Positions 43,755 to 54,159 of a DNA stretch of 64,000 nt are shown piece by piece. The position numbers and the translations under genes were made by a program. Position 1 is the first letter of the stretch; every line of letters begins with the position of its first letter. Below the pieces are notes generated by a model that was not told where the DNA came from, made no database searches, and worked only from the letters and a program-made list of their open reading frames with translations. The stretch covers positions 62,001 to 126,000 of the forward strand of contig JAHIND010000005.1 in NCBI GenBank assembly GCA_018896025.1, written 5' to 3'. The DNA is from Pseudomonadota bacterium. Lineage in GTDB: Bacteria; Desulfobacterota; Desulfarculia; Desulfarculales; Desulfarculaceae.

Positions 43755-46700
43755 TCAGGCTGTAAGGATGCGATTTACTTCTTTCAGCAGGCTGCTGAGG
43801 TCGAACGGCTTTTGCAAGACCCCCTGGGCCTGGGGATAAAGGTCGGCCACCTGATAGCGGTCTCCGCCGTGGCCGGTGGCGATGATGATGCGGGCCTGGG
43901 GGTCCATGTCCCAAATGGCCTTGCCCGCGGCGCGTCCGTCCATCTTGGGCATGGCCAGGTCCATGAGCACCAGGTCAAAGGGCTCGCCCTTTTCCCTGGC
44001 CTGCCGGAAGGTCTCCACCCCCTGGGCGCCGTCCGGGGCCAAGGTCACCTTATAGCCAAAGGTCTCCAAGGCCTGGCGGCAGATATCGCGCACCGCCTCC
44101 TCGTCATCCACCACCAACAACCTCTGACCGCTTCCCTTGGGCGTGGTCTCGCGGGAAAAGTCGCGACTGGAATCCAAACTAACACCCTCACTTACCGGCA
44201 GGAATATTCTGAAGGCACCTCCGCCTTGCGGACGATTAACAGCCAGGATGCCCCCTCCGTGACTTTTAATCAAGGAGTAAGCCACGGAAAGTCCCAATCC
44301 GGTGCCCTTGCCAGGCTCCTTGGTGGTGAAAAAGGGCTCGAAGATGCGCTCCAAAACCTCGGGGGGAATGCCCGGCCCGTCGTCGGCCACCTGCACCCTC
44401 ACGTAGGGCCCCGGCTTGGCCCAGGGGTGGGCCAGGCAAAATTCCTGATTCAGCGCGGCCAGGCGGGTGGTCAGGCTCAGGTTGCCGTGGTCTTCCATGG
44501 CGTCGCGGGCGTTGAGCGCCAGGTTCACCAGCACCTGCTCGATCTGGTTGGGGTTGGCCAACACCACCGGCAGGTCCTGGGCCAGGTCCAGGTTGATGCG
44601 GATGCCTGGCGGGAAGGTCTGGCGCAGCAGGCTCTCCATATCCTTGATCACCTGGTTCACCTGCACCGGCACCTTTTCCCCGGCCTCCATGCGGCTGAAG
44701 GTGAGCATCTTCTGGGTCAGCGCCCCGGCGCGGCGGGTGCTCTGGTTCATCTTTTCCAGGGCCCGGCCCACCTCCGGGTCCAGCCCGGCGCGCATCTGCA
44801 AAATCTGGATGTAGCCTCTGAAGGTCATCAGGATGTTGTTGAACTCGTGGGCCACGCCTCCGGCCAGGGTCCCCAGGGCCTCCATCTTCTGGGCGTGCTG
44901 CAACTGGCGCTCCAGGTGCTCGCGCTCGGTGACGTCGCGCACGATGCCCTGCAGGGCCTGCTTACCCTGGAAGCTCACCACGCCGGCGGACACCTCGCAG
45001 CGGAAGGTAGAGCCGTCCTTTCTTATGCAGGTGTAGATCTCGTGGGCGGTGCTCAGGCGCTGCCCGGCGATCCTGGCCTCCACCCGCCGCCGGGCGCGGC
45101 CTTGTTCCTCCGGGGCCATCATCTCCCACACGTTGCGCCCCAGGACCTCGTTCACCTTGTAGCCCATCATCTCGGCGGCGGTCTGGTTGGCGAACAACAT
45201 GATGCCCGAGGGGTGCTCGGTGATGAATATGCCGTAGGGCACGTTTTCCACCAGGGAGCGGTAGCGCTGCTGGGAAAGCTCCAGGGCCTGCTGGGCCTGC
45301 TGGGCCTCGGTCACGTCGCGGGCGATGGACACCGCCGCCGCCTGGCCGTCCACGGTAACCCGCCGCCCGGAAACCACCATGGGGATACTCCGGCCGTCCT
45401 TGGCCACCCAGGAGGCGCTGTGCCCCAGGCACTCGCCATTTTCACCCAGTTCCCGCCAGAAGTGCTCCCGCTCGGCGGGGTCGGCCCACAGGCCGAGCCC
45501 CTCGTCGCCGCGCCCCAACACCTCGCGGCGTTCATACCCCGTGGTGGCCAGGAAGCTGTCGTTGACCTCCAGGAAGACCTGCCCCTCCAATCGGTTGATC
45601 AGCACGCTGTCCGGGCTGGACTGGAAGGCGGTGTTGAACTTCTCCTCGCTGTTCTTGAGCGCCTCCAGGGCCTTTTTGCGCTCGCTTATGTCATTGGCCA
45701 CCCCCACCGCCTTGTCCAATTCGCCGCTGGGGCCGCGCACCGCCGAGACGGCCAGATCCACCCACACCGGCTTGCCCTCGGAGTTCAGGTAGCGTTTTTC
45801 CAGGCGGTAGTGGTCCAGTTCGCCCGCCACCAGACGATGGAATAGCGCGTTGCTCTGTTCGCGGTCGTCGGGGTGGGTGATGTCGCCCATCACCAGACCC
45901 TCCACCTGGTGGGGGGAGTAGCCCAGCATGCGGCTCCAGGCGGGGTTGACCTGGATCATGCGGCTCTTGCGATCGGTGATGGTGATGCCCAGGAAGGTGT
46001 GGTCGAATACCCCCCGGAAGCGCTCCTCGCTGGCCCTGAGGGCTATCTCGGCCCTGGCCCTGGTGGCCATCTCCCGGCTGAGCTGATCGTAGCTTTCCTT
46101 GAGAGCCTGGCGGTCCAGCTCCTCCTGGTCCAGGCGGGCGGCCAGCACCGCATTGTGGTAGTTGGACCACACCAAAAGCCCCAGGCCGCCCATCAACACC
46201 AGGGCGGCCAGAGCCAGGGCCAGGGAAAGCTGCCAGGGGCTGATCTCTCCCAGCCACATCCTGGCCGGAGAAAAGGAGTAGATCACGAAGGGGGTGCCCT
46301 TCACCGGCTCGCCCATGCCCAGCCAGCGGCCGTCTTTGCCCGGCGCGGCGGGGACCTCGGGCAAAAGGTGGGCCTGGCCCAGGGAGCGGCCCAGCATGGC
46401 CGGCAGCATCTCCCGGGCCACCGGGCCGGAACAGCCCACTGGTTGCAGGCCGCCCTCCAGCTTTACGGCCAACATCGTGTCGCCCATGCCCGGCGCGTCC
46501 TTTTGCCGGATGAAACCGGCGCACAGCGCCGCGGTGTTGACCCAGCCCACCACATAGCCCACCACGCGCCCGCTGTAGAAACAGGCCGCGCCCATGGCCA
46601 CTTGGGCGTCCTCTCCCTTGGAAAGTATCACCGGGCGGCTGCCCAGCTTGTCCAGGGCGGGCATAACCAGGCTTTCGGCCTGGCCGCCCCGCATTTCCAG

Positions 46701-47111
46701 GGAGCGCTGCTCCACCAGCACCTTGCCGCCCGGCTCCACCAGGGCCAGGCGCAGCCACACCGGGTTGGGCCCCAGCAGCTTGCCGCTGGTCTCGCGCTGG
46801 AACATGCGGCCCACCTGGGCCAGGCCGGCCCCCAGGCCGTAACGCAGGCTCATGCCCAGGGCCTTGCCGCCGAAGTAGGACTCCACCCGCTTGCTGCCGG
46901 CCATCTGGCGCAGGTCGCCGGAAAGCTCGTTGTAAAAAAAGCTCACCGTGGTGGCCCGGAGGATCAGCTCCTGGCGGAAGCTCTCCAAATGGCTCTCGCG
47001 CAAGGCCGTCTGGGAGCGGTAATAGGCCCCCACCAGCACGGCCATCATCAGCACCAAGGCCATGCCGGCCCCGTACACCGCGAGCCATTTTTTGCTTAGC
47101 AACCTAACCAA
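43755..47111 (-). CDS. membrane hybrid histidine kinase with three PAS domains and a receiver
   Basis: 1118 residues. Two membrane segments (about 10-30 and 295-320) flank a periplasmic sensor of ~265 residues. Three PAS domains follow (about 360-480, 490-610, 615-735), then HisKA with the H-box VAHEFNNIL, HATPase ([28 protein letters not shown]) and a C-terminal receiver with Asp in LVLMDLAMP. It should autophosphorylate and pass phosphate to its own receiver. It lies 46 bp after a solute-binding protein gene on the same strand, which may provide the sensed ligand. Confidence 0.92.
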   Translation of the reverse strand: MVRLLSKKWLAVYGAGMALVLMMAVLVGAYYRSQTALRESHLESFRQELILRATTVSFFYNELSGDLRQMAGSKRVESYFGGKALGMSLRYGLGAGLAQVGRMFQRETSGKLLGPNPVWLRLALVEPGGKVLVEQRSLEMRGGQAESLVMPALDKLGSRPVILSKGEDAQVAMGAACFYSGRVVGYVVGWVNTAALCAGFIRQKDAPGMGDTMLAVKLEGGLQPVGCSGPVAREMLPAMLGRSLGQAHLLPEVPAAPGKDGRWLGMGEPVKGTPFVIYSFSPARMWLGEISPWQLSLALALAALVLMGGLGLLVWSNYHNAVLAARLDQEELDRQALKESYDQLSREMATRARAEIALRASEERFRGVFDHTFLGITITDRKSRMIQVNPAWSRMLGYSPHQVEGLVMGDITHPDDREQSNALFHRLVAGELDHYRLEKRYLNSEGKPVWVDLAVSAVRGPSGELDKAVGVANDISERKKALEALKNSEEKFNTAFQSSPDSVLINRLEGQVFLEVNDSFLATTGYERREVLGRGDEGLGLWADPAEREHFWRELGENGECLGHSASWVAKDGRSIPMVVSGRRVTVDGQAAAVSIARDVTEAQQAQQALELSQQRYRSLVENVPYGIFITEHPSGIMLFANQTAAEMMGYKVNEVLGRNVWEMMAPEEQGRARRRVEARIAGQRLSTAHEIYTCIRKDGSTFRCEVSAGVVSFQGKQALQGIVRDVTEREHLERQLQHAQKMEALGTLAGGVAHEFNNILMTFRGYIQILQMRAGLDPEVGRALEKMNQSTRRAGALTQKMLTFSRMEAGEKVPVQVNQVIKDMESLLRQTFPPGIRINLDLAQDLPVVLANPNQIEQVLVNLALNARDAMEDHGNLSLTTRLAALNQEFCLAHPWAKPGPYVRVQVADDGPGIPPEVLERIFEPFFTTKEPGKGTGLGLSVAYSLIKSHGGGILAVNRPQGGGAFRIFLPVSEGVSLDSSRDFSRETTPKGSGQRLLVVDDEEAVRDICRQALETFGYKVTLAPDGAQGVETFRQAREKGEPFDLVLMDLAMPKMDGRAAGKAIWDMDPQARIIIATGHGGDRYQVADLYPQAQGVLQKPFDLSSLLKEVNRILTA

Positions 47112-47157
47112 GGGGGCTCCAACCCATAGGGACTATCCAACGGGCGGCATCGAGGAC

Positions 47158-48045
47158 TCAGCGGTCTTGGGCGAAGAAATCCGGGAAGTAGTCCACCACC
47201 GCGGGATAATATTTTTGGGCCATGGCGCGATAGCGCCCGCTACGCTTGAGCTGGGTCAGGAAGCGGTTGAACTCCCCGCGCAGGCGCACCGAGGAAGGCG
47301 CGAAGGCCGCGGCCATCTGTTGCACCGGGGACACCGGGCCGATCACCTTGAGCTCGCCGGGCCATTTTTGCAAAGAGACCATGGCGTCCGGGGCGTCCTG
47401 CAAAAGGGCCTGGGACTGGCCCTGCACCACCACGGCCACGATGTCGCTGACCTTGCCGGTGTAGTCGATGAGCTTGGCCCCGTCCCGGTCCAGCTGGTAT
47501 TGGCGGCCGTCCAGGCAGGTGCCCGGCACGCACAGCACGCTCAGTCGCTTCAGGCGAGCCTTGACCATGGCCACGTCCTTGTCCGGGTCTCCGCTGGGCT
47601 CGATGGGCTCCACCTTGACGTCGGCCCGGGCCACCAACCACACCTGGTTGGGGAAGGTGGGCTGGGAAAAGGCCACCACCTTTTCGCGCCAGGGCAACAC
47701 GGTGACCCCCCCGGCCCACACGTCGCCGCGCACCGGCTGGGGCTCTCCCAGCACCGCCTCGCCGCCGGTCATGCTCACCTTGCGCCCCAGGAGGTCGCCC
47801 ACCGCCGAGCCCCAGGTGGTGGGCACGAAACGGTAGCGCACTCCCAGGTGGGCGGCAAAGGCCTTCATCACCTCCACGCTCAGGCCGTCGTCCGCCCCGG
47901 TGATGAAGTTGGCGTAGGGCTCGCCCATGTGGCGCAGCTCGCCCCGAGCCCGCAGTTGGTCCAGGTCGTCGGCCGACGCCGGAGCGGCCAGGGCCAGGCA
48001 CATCAAACAGCAAAACGTCAGGGCCAGGAATTTATAACGATTCAT
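47158..48045 (-). CDS. family 3 extracellular solute-binding protein
   Basis: 295 residues from ATG 48045, with a signal peptide (FLALTFCCLMCLALAAPASA). The mature part follows the amino-acid-binding family: LRARGELRHMGEPYANFITG, DDGLSVEVMKAFAAHLGVRYRFVP, and ALLQDAPDAMVSLQKW. There is no permease or ATPase gene nearby, and the next gene is a sensor kinase, so it more likely delivers a ligand to the kinase than to a transporter. Confidence 0.88.
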   Translation of the reverse strand: MNRYKFLALTFCCLMCLALAAPASADDLDQLRARGELRHMGEPYANFITGADDGLSVEVMKAFAAHLGVRYRFVPTTWGSAVGDLLGRKVSMTGGEAVLGEPQPVRGDVWAGGVTVLPWREKVVAFSQPTFPNQVWLVARADVKVEPIEPSGDPDKDVAMVKARLKRLSVLCVPGTCLDGRQYQLDRDGAKLIDYTGKVSDIVAVVVQGQSQALLQDAPDAMVSLQKWPGELKVIGPVSPVQQMAAAFAPSSVRLRGEFNRFLTQLKRSGRYRAMAQKYYPAVVDYFPDFFAQDR

Positions 48046-48283
48046 AAGCACCTACCGGAAATTGAGTATAGCCAAGCTACTCCACCGGACCGGTACGGAC
48101 CTGAACCACATCCTATGGATATTAATCTTGCGACATTGTCACTCTATTTAGTATGCCAAAGTCCAATGGACTCGGCCAGCCCCGTGCGACATGGCCGGGC
48201 GGGGCTTGTGGGCCGGGGCGGGCCGTGTCATAGTGAGGCAACCCGCCGGGGAGGCGGGGCATTTCTCCAGGCGGAGGTCGGGG

Positions 48284-49471
48284 TTGCGCATAGGCATGGT
48301 GGTTCAGCGCTACGGCGAGGGAGTGGACGGCGGGGCCGAGGTCCACTGCCGGGCCGTGGCCCAGCGCCTGGCCGCCCGAGGCCACCAGGTCACGGCACTC
48401 ACCACCACCGCCCAGGACTACCTCTCCTGGGCCAACCACTTCCCGCCCGGCGACAGCGAGCTGGACGGGGTGGCCGTGAAACGCTTCCCCGTGGCTAGAC
48501 GGCGCTGGATGCGCCCCTTCAACCTCTGGTCCCGCAAGGTCTACCGGGGCGGCCAGCCCATCGACGTGCAGTGGCGCTGGCTGGTGCGCCAGGGGCCCTA
48601 TTGCCCGGAACTGGTCCAGCACCTGGTGGATCATGAGGACGACTACCAGGCCATCGTCTTTTTCACCTATCTGTACTTCCCCACCGCCGCGGGCCTGCCT
48701 CTGGTGCCCCGGCGGGCCCTCTTGGTGCCCACGGCCCACGACGAGCCCACCCTGTATTTGCCCCTGTTCCGGCCGGTGTTCCACCTGCCCCGGGTGATCA
48801 TCTACAACACCCACAGCGAGCGGGAGCTGGTTCAGCGTGTCACCGGCAACAGCCAGGTGCCGGGCCGGGTGGTGGCCCTGGGCATCGACCCGCCCACCGC
48901 TGGAGGCGGGGCGGAGTTCAAGAAGCGCCACGGCATCGACGGGCCCATGCTCTTGTACCTGGGCCGGGTGGACGTGATGAAGGGCTGCCGGGACATGCTG
49001 GAGCACTTCGCGCGTTTCAGCAAGGAAAGCGGCCGCGCCGGGCTCAAGCTGGTGCTGGTGGGCAAGGAGCGCATGGAGATTCCCAAGCACCCCGGCGTCG
49101 TGAGCCTGGGGTTCGTCAGCGACGCCGAGCGCGACGCGGCCCTGGACGCCGCCGATCTTTTGGTGATGCCCTCGCCCCACGAGAGCCTGTCCATGGTCAC
49201 CCTGGAGGCCTCGGCCGCCGGCAAGCCGGTCTTGGTCAACGCCCAGTGCGAGGTGCTGGCGGCCTACGTGGACCAGGCCGGGGCGGGCCTGGCCTACCGG
49301 GACTACGGCCAGTTCCAGGCGGCGGTGGAGCGCCTGCTGGACGATCCCGCCCAGGCGGCAGCCATGGGCCGGGCGGGGGCGGCCTACGTAGCGGAGCATT
49401 ACGGCTGGGAGCCGGTGCTCACCGCCTATGAGGAAGAGATGGGCTGGGTGGCCGAAGAGGCCCGGAAGTAG
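48284..49471 (+). CDS. glycosyltransferase, GT4-like
   Basis: 395 residues from a TTG at 48284, chosen because GGAGG lies 6 bases before it and the family's first strand begins there (RIGMVVQRYGEGVDGGAEVH). The donor-binding domain includes LLYLGRVDVMKGC, VVSLGFVSDAERDAALDAA and the acidic block MPSPHESLSMVTLEASAAGKP. It transfers a nucleotide-sugar, probably to a surface glycan or glycolipid. The next glycosyltransferase starts two bases after its stop. Confidence 0.88.
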   Translation: MRIGMVVQRYGEGVDGGAEVHCRAVAQRLAARGHQVTALTTTAQDYLSWANHFPPGDSELDGVAVKRFPVARRRWMRPFNLWSRKVYRGGQPIDVQWRWLVRQGPYCPELVQHLVDHEDDYQAIVFFTYLYFPTAAGLPLVPRRALLVPTAHDEPTLYLPLFRPVFHLPRVIIYNTHSERELVQRVTGNSQVPGRVVALGIDPPTAGGGAEFKKRHGIDGPMLLYLGRVDVMKGCRDMLEHFARFSKESGRAGLKLVLVGKERMEIPKHPGVVSLGFVSDAERDAALDAADLLVMPSPHESLSMVTLEASAAGKPVLVNAQCEVLAAYVDQAGAGLAYRDYGQFQAAVERLLDDPAQAAAMGRAGAAYVAEHYGWEPVLTAYEEEMGWVAEEARK

Positions 49472-49473
49472 CC

Positions 49474-50622
49474 ATGCAGGTCGGCATCGACATCTGCCGC
49501 CTCACCGATCCCTGGACCGGCATCGGCAACTACATCGCCAACCTGTTGGCCGGTCTGGCCGCCGTGGACCAGGACAACCAGTACATCCTCTATCCCTATT
49601 TCCCCGAGTGCTTTCCCCGCCGGGTCAAGGACATGGCCCAGTTCGTGCCGCCCCAGGACAACTTCTCCCTGTGGGGAGCCGGGCGTCCCGAGCTGCTCGT
49701 CAAACTGTTGTGGTTCAAGCTAAAGCTGCCCCAGCCCTGGTTTTTGGCCAAGCCCACGGTGACCCACTCCACCAACCTGGCCGGGCCGCGCCTCACCCAC
49801 GGCAAGCTGGTGGTCACGGTGCACGACCTCTCCTTCTGCCGCCAGCCCCAGTGGCACAAGGAGGCCAACAACGAGTTCAGCCTGCGGGCCCTGAATAATG
49901 CCGTGGCCAACGCCGACCTGTTGATCGCGCCCTCCACCTTCACCGCCCAGGAGTTGGTGGAGCTGTACCCCGCCACCCAGGGCCGGGTGCGGGTGGTGCC
50001 CGAGGCGGTGCTGCCGGTGTATCGCCCGGCGATCGACCCCGCCCCGGTGCGCCAAGTGCTGGCGCGCCACGGCCTGGGGCGCCCCTATCTGTTGTTCGTG
50101 GGCACCCTGGAGCCGCGCAAGAACCTGGTGCGTTTGCTGGCCGCCTACGAGCGTCTGGTAGCCGGGGGGCAGGACGAGTTCGACCTGGTGTTGGCCGGGG
50201 GCACCGGCTGGAAGGCCGGGCCCATCGAGGAAGCCCTGAGCCACAGCCCGGTGCGCGAGCGCATCCGCCGCCTGGGCTACGTGCCCGGCCCGGACCTGCC
50301 CGCCCTGTACCAGGGGGCCTGGGCCCTGGTCTACCCCTCACTCTACGAAGGCTTCGGCCTGCCGGTGCTGGAGGCCCTGGCCTGCGGCGTGCCGGTGGTC
50401 ACCTCGGCCGCCGCCTCCCTGCCCGAGGTGGGCGGCGACGCGGCCCTGTACCTGGACCCCGAGGACCCGGAACAGCTATTGGACACCCTGGAGCGCATCA
50501 CCGGCCAACCGGGCCTGCGTGAGGACCTGGCCGCCAAGGCCTCGGCCCAGGCGGGGCGCTTTTCTCAAGAAGCCATGGGCCGGGCGGCCCTGGCGGTTTA
50601 CCGGGAAGCGGCGAAGCTCTAA
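49474..50622 (+). CDS. glycosyltransferase family 4 (mannosyltransferase-like)
   Basis: 382 residues. GIDICRLTDPWTGIGNYIANL, FVGTLEPRKNLVRLLAAYE, GYVPGPDLPALYQGAWALVY and PSLYEGFGLPVLEALACGVP are typical of GT4 enzymes that use GDP-mannose or similar. It is coupled to the preceding glycosyltransferase; with no other polysaccharide genes nearby, the product glycan is unknown. Confidence 0.92.
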   Translation: MQVGIDICRLTDPWTGIGNYIANLLAGLAAVDQDNQYILYPYFPECFPRRVKDMAQFVPPQDNFSLWGAGRPELLVKLLWFKLKLPQPWFLAKPTVTHSTNLAGPRLTHGKLVVTVHDLSFCRQPQWHKEANNEFSLRALNNAVANADLLIAPSTFTAQELVELYPATQGRVRVVPEAVLPVYRPAIDPAPVRQVLARHGLGRPYLLFVGTLEPRKNLVRLLAAYERLVAGGQDEFDLVLAGGTGWKAGPIEEALSHSPVRERIRRLGYVPGPDLPALYQGAWALVYPSLYEGFGLPVLEALACGVPVVTSAAASLPEVGGDAALYLDPEDPEQLLDTLERITGQPGLREDLAAKASAQAGRFSQEAMGRAALAVYREAAKL

Positions 50623-50625
50623 ACC

Positions 50626-51489
50626 CTACTTCTTGGCTCCGGGCGCGGTCTTGCCCTTGCCCTGGGTTTTGTCCTTGGCGGGCAGCGCCTCCTGCTCCTT
50701 CTCCTCCTTGGCCTTTTGCTCCTCATCCTCCTGCTCGTACAGCTCCTGGCGATCCTGGTAGCGCCGCATCATCCGGTTGAGCCGGTCGGGGTCGGCCAGG
50801 ATCACGTTGACCCGATCGGGCAACCCGCAGGCCCCCTGGCGGGTCACCAACAGGCGCTCCGAAGAGCCCGCCGGGCTGGTCACCCGGAGGCTGTGGGAGA
50901 GCATGGACTCGCCGCCGGGCACATAGCAGGGCACCGAGGCGGTGAAGTTGCCCCGCCCGTCGGTTAGCCCCTCGCGGAAAAAGGGCCGCTGCCGGGTGGA
51001 CAGGCTCACCTGGGCCAGGGGCACCGGCTTGCCCTGGTCGTCCACCACCAGCACCACTATCTTCCGCTGGGGCAGCCCCGCAGAGGGGGCGGCCCCGTCC
51101 GGAAGTTGCGGGCTGTAGCCCGGGCCGCCGGGGCGGGCCGGGGCCTGGGGAGAGGACGACGGGGACGGGGGCTGGTCCGCCGGGGAAACCTGCTCCGGGG
51201 CGCGTGATCCCGGCGGGTTGAGCAGGGGGTCGTTGCTGAAACGGTAGCGGGGCGTGGGGGCCTCGGTGGTGGTGGTGGTCTGGCCCTGGGCGGCTTGATC
51301 GTCCTTTTTGCCCTGGTCCTCGGCGGGGGGCGGCGGGGGGCGGCCGTAGAGGCCCCGATACCTCATCTCGTCCTGGCCGGCGTCCCGCTTGCCCGGCGCA
51401 TACTGGGCCGTGGCCGGCGCGGCCCCCCAGAGGGCCGCCAGCAAAAGAAGCAAACACCAAAGTAAAAAGCGAGTCACAGCTCCACCCAA
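50626..51489 (-). CDS. secreted proline-rich protein with carboxypeptidase-regulatory-like domain
   Basis: About 287 residues from a TTG (a GTG at 51477 is an alternative). A signal peptide (LLWCLLLLLAALWGAAPATAQ) is followed by a disordered region rich in Pro, Gln and Thr (about 30-140). A beta-sandwich-like domain (about 142-225: KIVVLVVDDQGKPVPLAQV, GLTDGRGNFTASVPC) resembles carboxypeptidase-regulatory/Ig-like folds. It ends in a Lys/Glu-rich tail. The function is unknown. Converges with the glycosyltransferases, 3 bp apart. Confidence 0.65.
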   Translation of the reverse strand: MGGAVTRFLLWCLLLLLAALWGAAPATAQYAPGKRDAGQDEMRYRGLYGRPPPPPAEDQGKKDDQAAQGQTTTTTEAPTPRYRFSNDPLLNPPGSRAPEQVSPADQPPSPSSSPQAPARPGGPGYSPQLPDGAAPSAGLPQRKIVVLVVDDQGKPVPLAQVSLSTRQRPFFREGLTDGRGNFTASVPCYVPGGESMLSHSLRVTSPAGSSERLLVTRQGACGLPDRVNVILADPDRLNRMMRRYQDRQELYEQEDEEQKAKEEKEQEALPAKDKTQGKGKTAPGAKK

Positions 51490-51587
51490 GCATCATGTGG
51501 CAACGGACAACGGCTCAGTACTTTTTTAAGGCCCCAGTAAACAGGCCCTAGGCTAAACGAGATTTGGTTCGCACCCAGGCCCGGCAC

Positions 51588-51606
51588 AGCCAGCCGGGCC
51601 GCCTAG
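51588..51606 (+). repeat. minimal relic of the structured repeat next to rpiA
   Basis: CCGGCACAGCCAGCCGGGC joins the left core end of the dispersed repeat directly to its right end, as if the whole hairpin had been deleted. The rpiA stop (TAG on the minus strand) lies in the next few bases, the same position as in full copies. Confidence 0.55.
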
Positions 51607-52298
51607 GGGCGGGTGATGCGGCGGATGCCCGTAGCCCCGGCCACGATCACCTCGCTGGCCAGGCCCAGGAACAGGCCGTGATCCACCAGCCCGGCCCGGC
51701 CCTCCAGGGAGCGGGCCACCGCCACCGGGTCCGGCATGGGGCCGAAGTTGCAGTCGATGATCCAGTTGCCCTGGTCGGTGACCAGAGGTTCGCCGCCCTG
51801 CATCAGGCGCAGCTTCACCACCGCCCCCAGGGAGCTGACGTATTCGCTCACCGGCCGCAGGGCGAAGGGCACCACCTCCACCGGCAGGGCCCACTTGTCG
51901 CCCAGTTGGGCGCTCATCTTGGACTCGTCCACGATGATGATCTCGCGCTTGGAGGCCTGGGCCACCACCTTTTCGCGCAGCAGGGCCCCGCCGCCGCCCT
52001 TGATCAGGTTGAGCGCGGGGTCCACCTCGTCGGCCCCGTCCACGGTAAGGTCCATCACCGGGTGCTCGTCCAGGGTGGATACGCTCAGCCCCAGGGAGCG
52101 GGCCTCCTTGTCCATGGCCAGGGCGCAGGCCACCCCGGTGATGTCCTTCAGTTCGCCCGAGGCCACCTTCTTGGCCAGGCTGCGCACGAATAATAGGGCC
52201 GTGCTGCCGTAGCCCAGGCCCACGGTCATGCCCGAGCGCACCTCGTTCACCGCCGCGTCGGCCGCCAGTTGTTTCAGCCGGGTCTGCTCGTCACTCAT
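51603..52298 (-). CDS. rpiA: ribose-5-phosphate isomerase A
   Basis: 231 residues. GLGYGSTALLFVRSLAKK, the DGADEVDPALNLIKGGGGALLREK block with the catalytic Asp/Lys, and VVPFALRPV fit RpiA. It interconverts ribose- and ribulose-5-phosphate in the cytoplasm (pentose phosphate pathway). It lies 82 bp downstream of the thioredoxin-like gene on the same strand. A repeat relic adjoins the stop. Confidence 0.96.
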   Translation of the reverse strand: MSDEQTRLKQLAADAAVNEVRSGMTVGLGYGSTALLFVRSLAKKVASGELKDITGVACALAMDKEARSLGLSVSTLDEHPVMDLTVDGADEVDPALNLIKGGGGALLREKVVAQASKREIIIVDESKMSAQLGDKWALPVEVVPFALRPVSEYVSSLGAVVKLRLMQGGEPLVTDQGNWIIDCNFGPMPDPVAVARSLEGRAGLVDHGLFLGLASEVIVAGATGIRRITRP

Positions 52299-52380
52299 CC
52301 GCTTCGCTCCGCCAGGGTTGGGTTCCTGGCCCGAAGGTTTACCATCTTTGGGGGTGCTTGGGCCAGGCCCGGTTTACGCC

Positions 52381-52950
52381 TTATTTGATGCCCGCCTGGG
52401 CGGCCATGTCGCCCAGGAACTGCTTGCCCGGGGGCAGCTCGCCGCTGGCCGCGTAGAGAACCCGGTTGCCCCCGCCGGGCAGGCGTTGGATCGCCACGAA
52501 ATAGGGGGTGTATACCGCGCCCAGGATCTCGGCGCACTTCACCTTGTAGTCGGGCACCACCGGGAAGGGCACCTTGTAGTGGCGCACGTAACCCTCCACT
52601 TCCTCGCCGGTGTTGCTGGCCCCGATGCCCACCATCTTGATCTTGGAGCCCCAGCCCTTTTCCTGGATCAGCTCGTAGAGGGCGTTGACCCTGGGGGCCT
52701 GGCGCTGGCAGTGGGGGCAGTAGATGTTGAGGACCTCCACGATGACTAGGGCGGCGTCCACCTTGGCCGGGTCTAGGCCGTCGCCCGGCTTCAGGCCCAG
52801 GTAGGCCCGCTGCCCGGCGTCCTCGGGGGCTTGGAACTCTGCGGAGGGGAAAGGCCCTCCCACCTTGAGCATCGCCCCGTCCCCGGCGGCCAGGGCCATG
52901 GGAGCGGCCAACAGCAGGACCGCCAGAACCGCGGCCAACACCTTGTACAT
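52381..52950 (-). CDS. exported thioredoxin-fold protein (TlpA/redoxin-like)
   Basis: 189 residues with a signal peptide (VLAAVLAVLLLAAPMALA). The redox motif CPHC lies in VLNIYCPHCQRQAP, and the PFPVVPDYKVKCAEILGAVYTP stretch holds the cis-proline region (VYTPYF). It should act in the periplasm as a thiol reductase or electron donor. Two bases follow between the repeat of A/T and a Shine-Dalgarno GGAGGTTGTAG upstream of the ATG. It is divergent from the DUF4412 gene. Confidence 0.85.
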   Translation of the reverse strand: MYKVLAAVLAVLLLAAPMALAAGDGAMLKVGGPFPSAEFQAPEDAGQRAYLGLKPGDGLDPAKVDAALVIVEVLNIYCPHCQRQAPRVNALYELIQEKGWGSKIKMVGIGASNTGEEVEGYVRHYKVPFPVVPDYKVKCAEILGAVYTPYFVAIQRLPGGGNRVLYAASGELPPGKQFLGDMAAQAGIK

Positions 52951-53117
52951 CTACAACCTCCTGACTGGAGCCCCTCGCCCTGTGCGCGTACCCACTGTAT
53001 GAATCTTAGCAGAAAGGGCCCGACCCGCGCCCGGGGCTTGCCCATGGGGCGCCACCCGGCGTAGGCTCAAGAATAGGCCCCCGGACCAATCCAATGGGGG
53101 CAACGGGAGGAAAAAAG

Positions 53118-53897
53118 ATGAAACTGCGTATCACCGTGGCCGCCCTGGCGCTCCTGCTCCTGGCCACCACGGCCCAGGCGGGCTGGGTTTTGCACCAGGA
53201 GACCCCCGGCGGGCCCAGCACCATGTCTGTGCAAGACAACAAGGTGCGGGCGGGCGTGGGCCTGGGGGGCATGATCTATGACCTGAAAAACGAAACCGTG
53301 ACCATGCTCAACCCGGACCGCCAGGTCTATTGGTCGGGCAATCCCCAGCAGCTCAGCCAGCAGATGAACCAGGCCCTGGAAGCGCGCATGGAGCAGGCCC
53401 TCAAGCAGGCGCCCCCGGAGCAGCGCGACCAGATGCGCACCATGATGAAGCAGCGCACGGGCCAGGGCGGCATGGGCCAGGGCAAGGCCATGGCCCCCCC
53501 GGCGGCCCAGGTTGAGGTGAAAAATACCGGCCAGAGCGCCAAGATCGCCGGATACAAGTCCACCAAGTACCAAATCTACGTGGACGGCAAGCTGCGCCAG
53601 GAGATGTGGATGGCCCAGGTGCCCGGCTTCCAGAAGGAGATGGACATGGGCAAGATGATGAAGCTGGCCCATTCCATGCGCGCCGGAGCCGGCGGCCAGG
53701 GCCTGGGCTGGCGGCGCTCCGAGGCGGTGCAAAAGCTCATGTCCCAGGGCATGCCCATGAAGATCGTGGAGTACGGCCGTGGCGGCCCCATGACCGTGAT
53801 GACCATGACCTCGGTTGAGAAGAAAAACCTGCCCGCCTCCACCTTCCAGGCCCCGCAGGGATGGAAGAAGGTGGACTTCGCGCAAATGATGCGCTGA
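53118..53897 (+). CDS. exported DUF4412-like protein
   Basis: 259 residues from the ATG at 53118, preceded by GGGAGG; a signal peptide (ITVAALALLLLATTAQA) follows. Downstream, TMSVQDNKVRAG, MIYDLKNETVTMLNPDRQVYW and IAGYKSTKYQIYVDGK match the DUF4412 pattern. A Met/Gln-rich helical insert (about 80-135) separates the two halves. The function of the family is unknown; it may bind a lipid or stabilise the envelope. Confidence 0.75.
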   Translation: MKLRITVAALALLLLATTAQAGWVLHQETPGGPSTMSVQDNKVRAGVGLGGMIYDLKNETVTMLNPDRQVYWSGNPQQLSQQMNQALEARMEQALKQAPPEQRDQMRTMMKQRTGQGGMGQGKAMAPPAAQVEVKNTGQSAKIAGYKSTKYQIYVDGKLRQEMWMAQVPGFQKEMDMGKMMKLAHSMRAGAGGQGLGWRRSEAVQKLMSQGMPMKIVEYGRGGPMTVMTMTSVEKKNLPASTFQAPQGWKKVDFAQMMR

Positions 53898-53900
53898 TGA

Positions 53901-54127
53901 CTACACGGCCGGCTGCGCCAGCCACCGGCATACCGCGTTGCCGGCTGCGCTTGGTCCTCGGCGTAGAAAAACTACGCCTGCGGCCAATGCTCGCCGGGCG
54001 CCTTGTCTGCCGGCGCCTGGCTGTGCCGGGTTCCGAAATGAACAGTTCGCAGAAACGCATTTTTTAGAGACCTGAAAATCATGGATTGGGTTTTTGATGC
54101 CGCTCAAACAACATGAAATAAGCGCGG
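53901..54127 (-). repeat. dispersed structured repeat, copy F (decayed ends)
   Basis: On the minus strand the core runs from GGCACAGCCAGGCG to GGCGCAGCCGG, with the perfect hairpin GGCGTAG-TTTTT-CTACGCC. The leader keeps the A-rich stretch (CTAAAAAATGCG) and a degenerate terminal repeat (CGCTTATTTCATG) at its right. The other terminal repeat is not recognisable. It begins 3 bp after the DUF4412 stop. Confidence 0.75.
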
Positions 54128-54159
54128 CGGCCTGCCGGGCAGATGACAGGCGATGGCTC

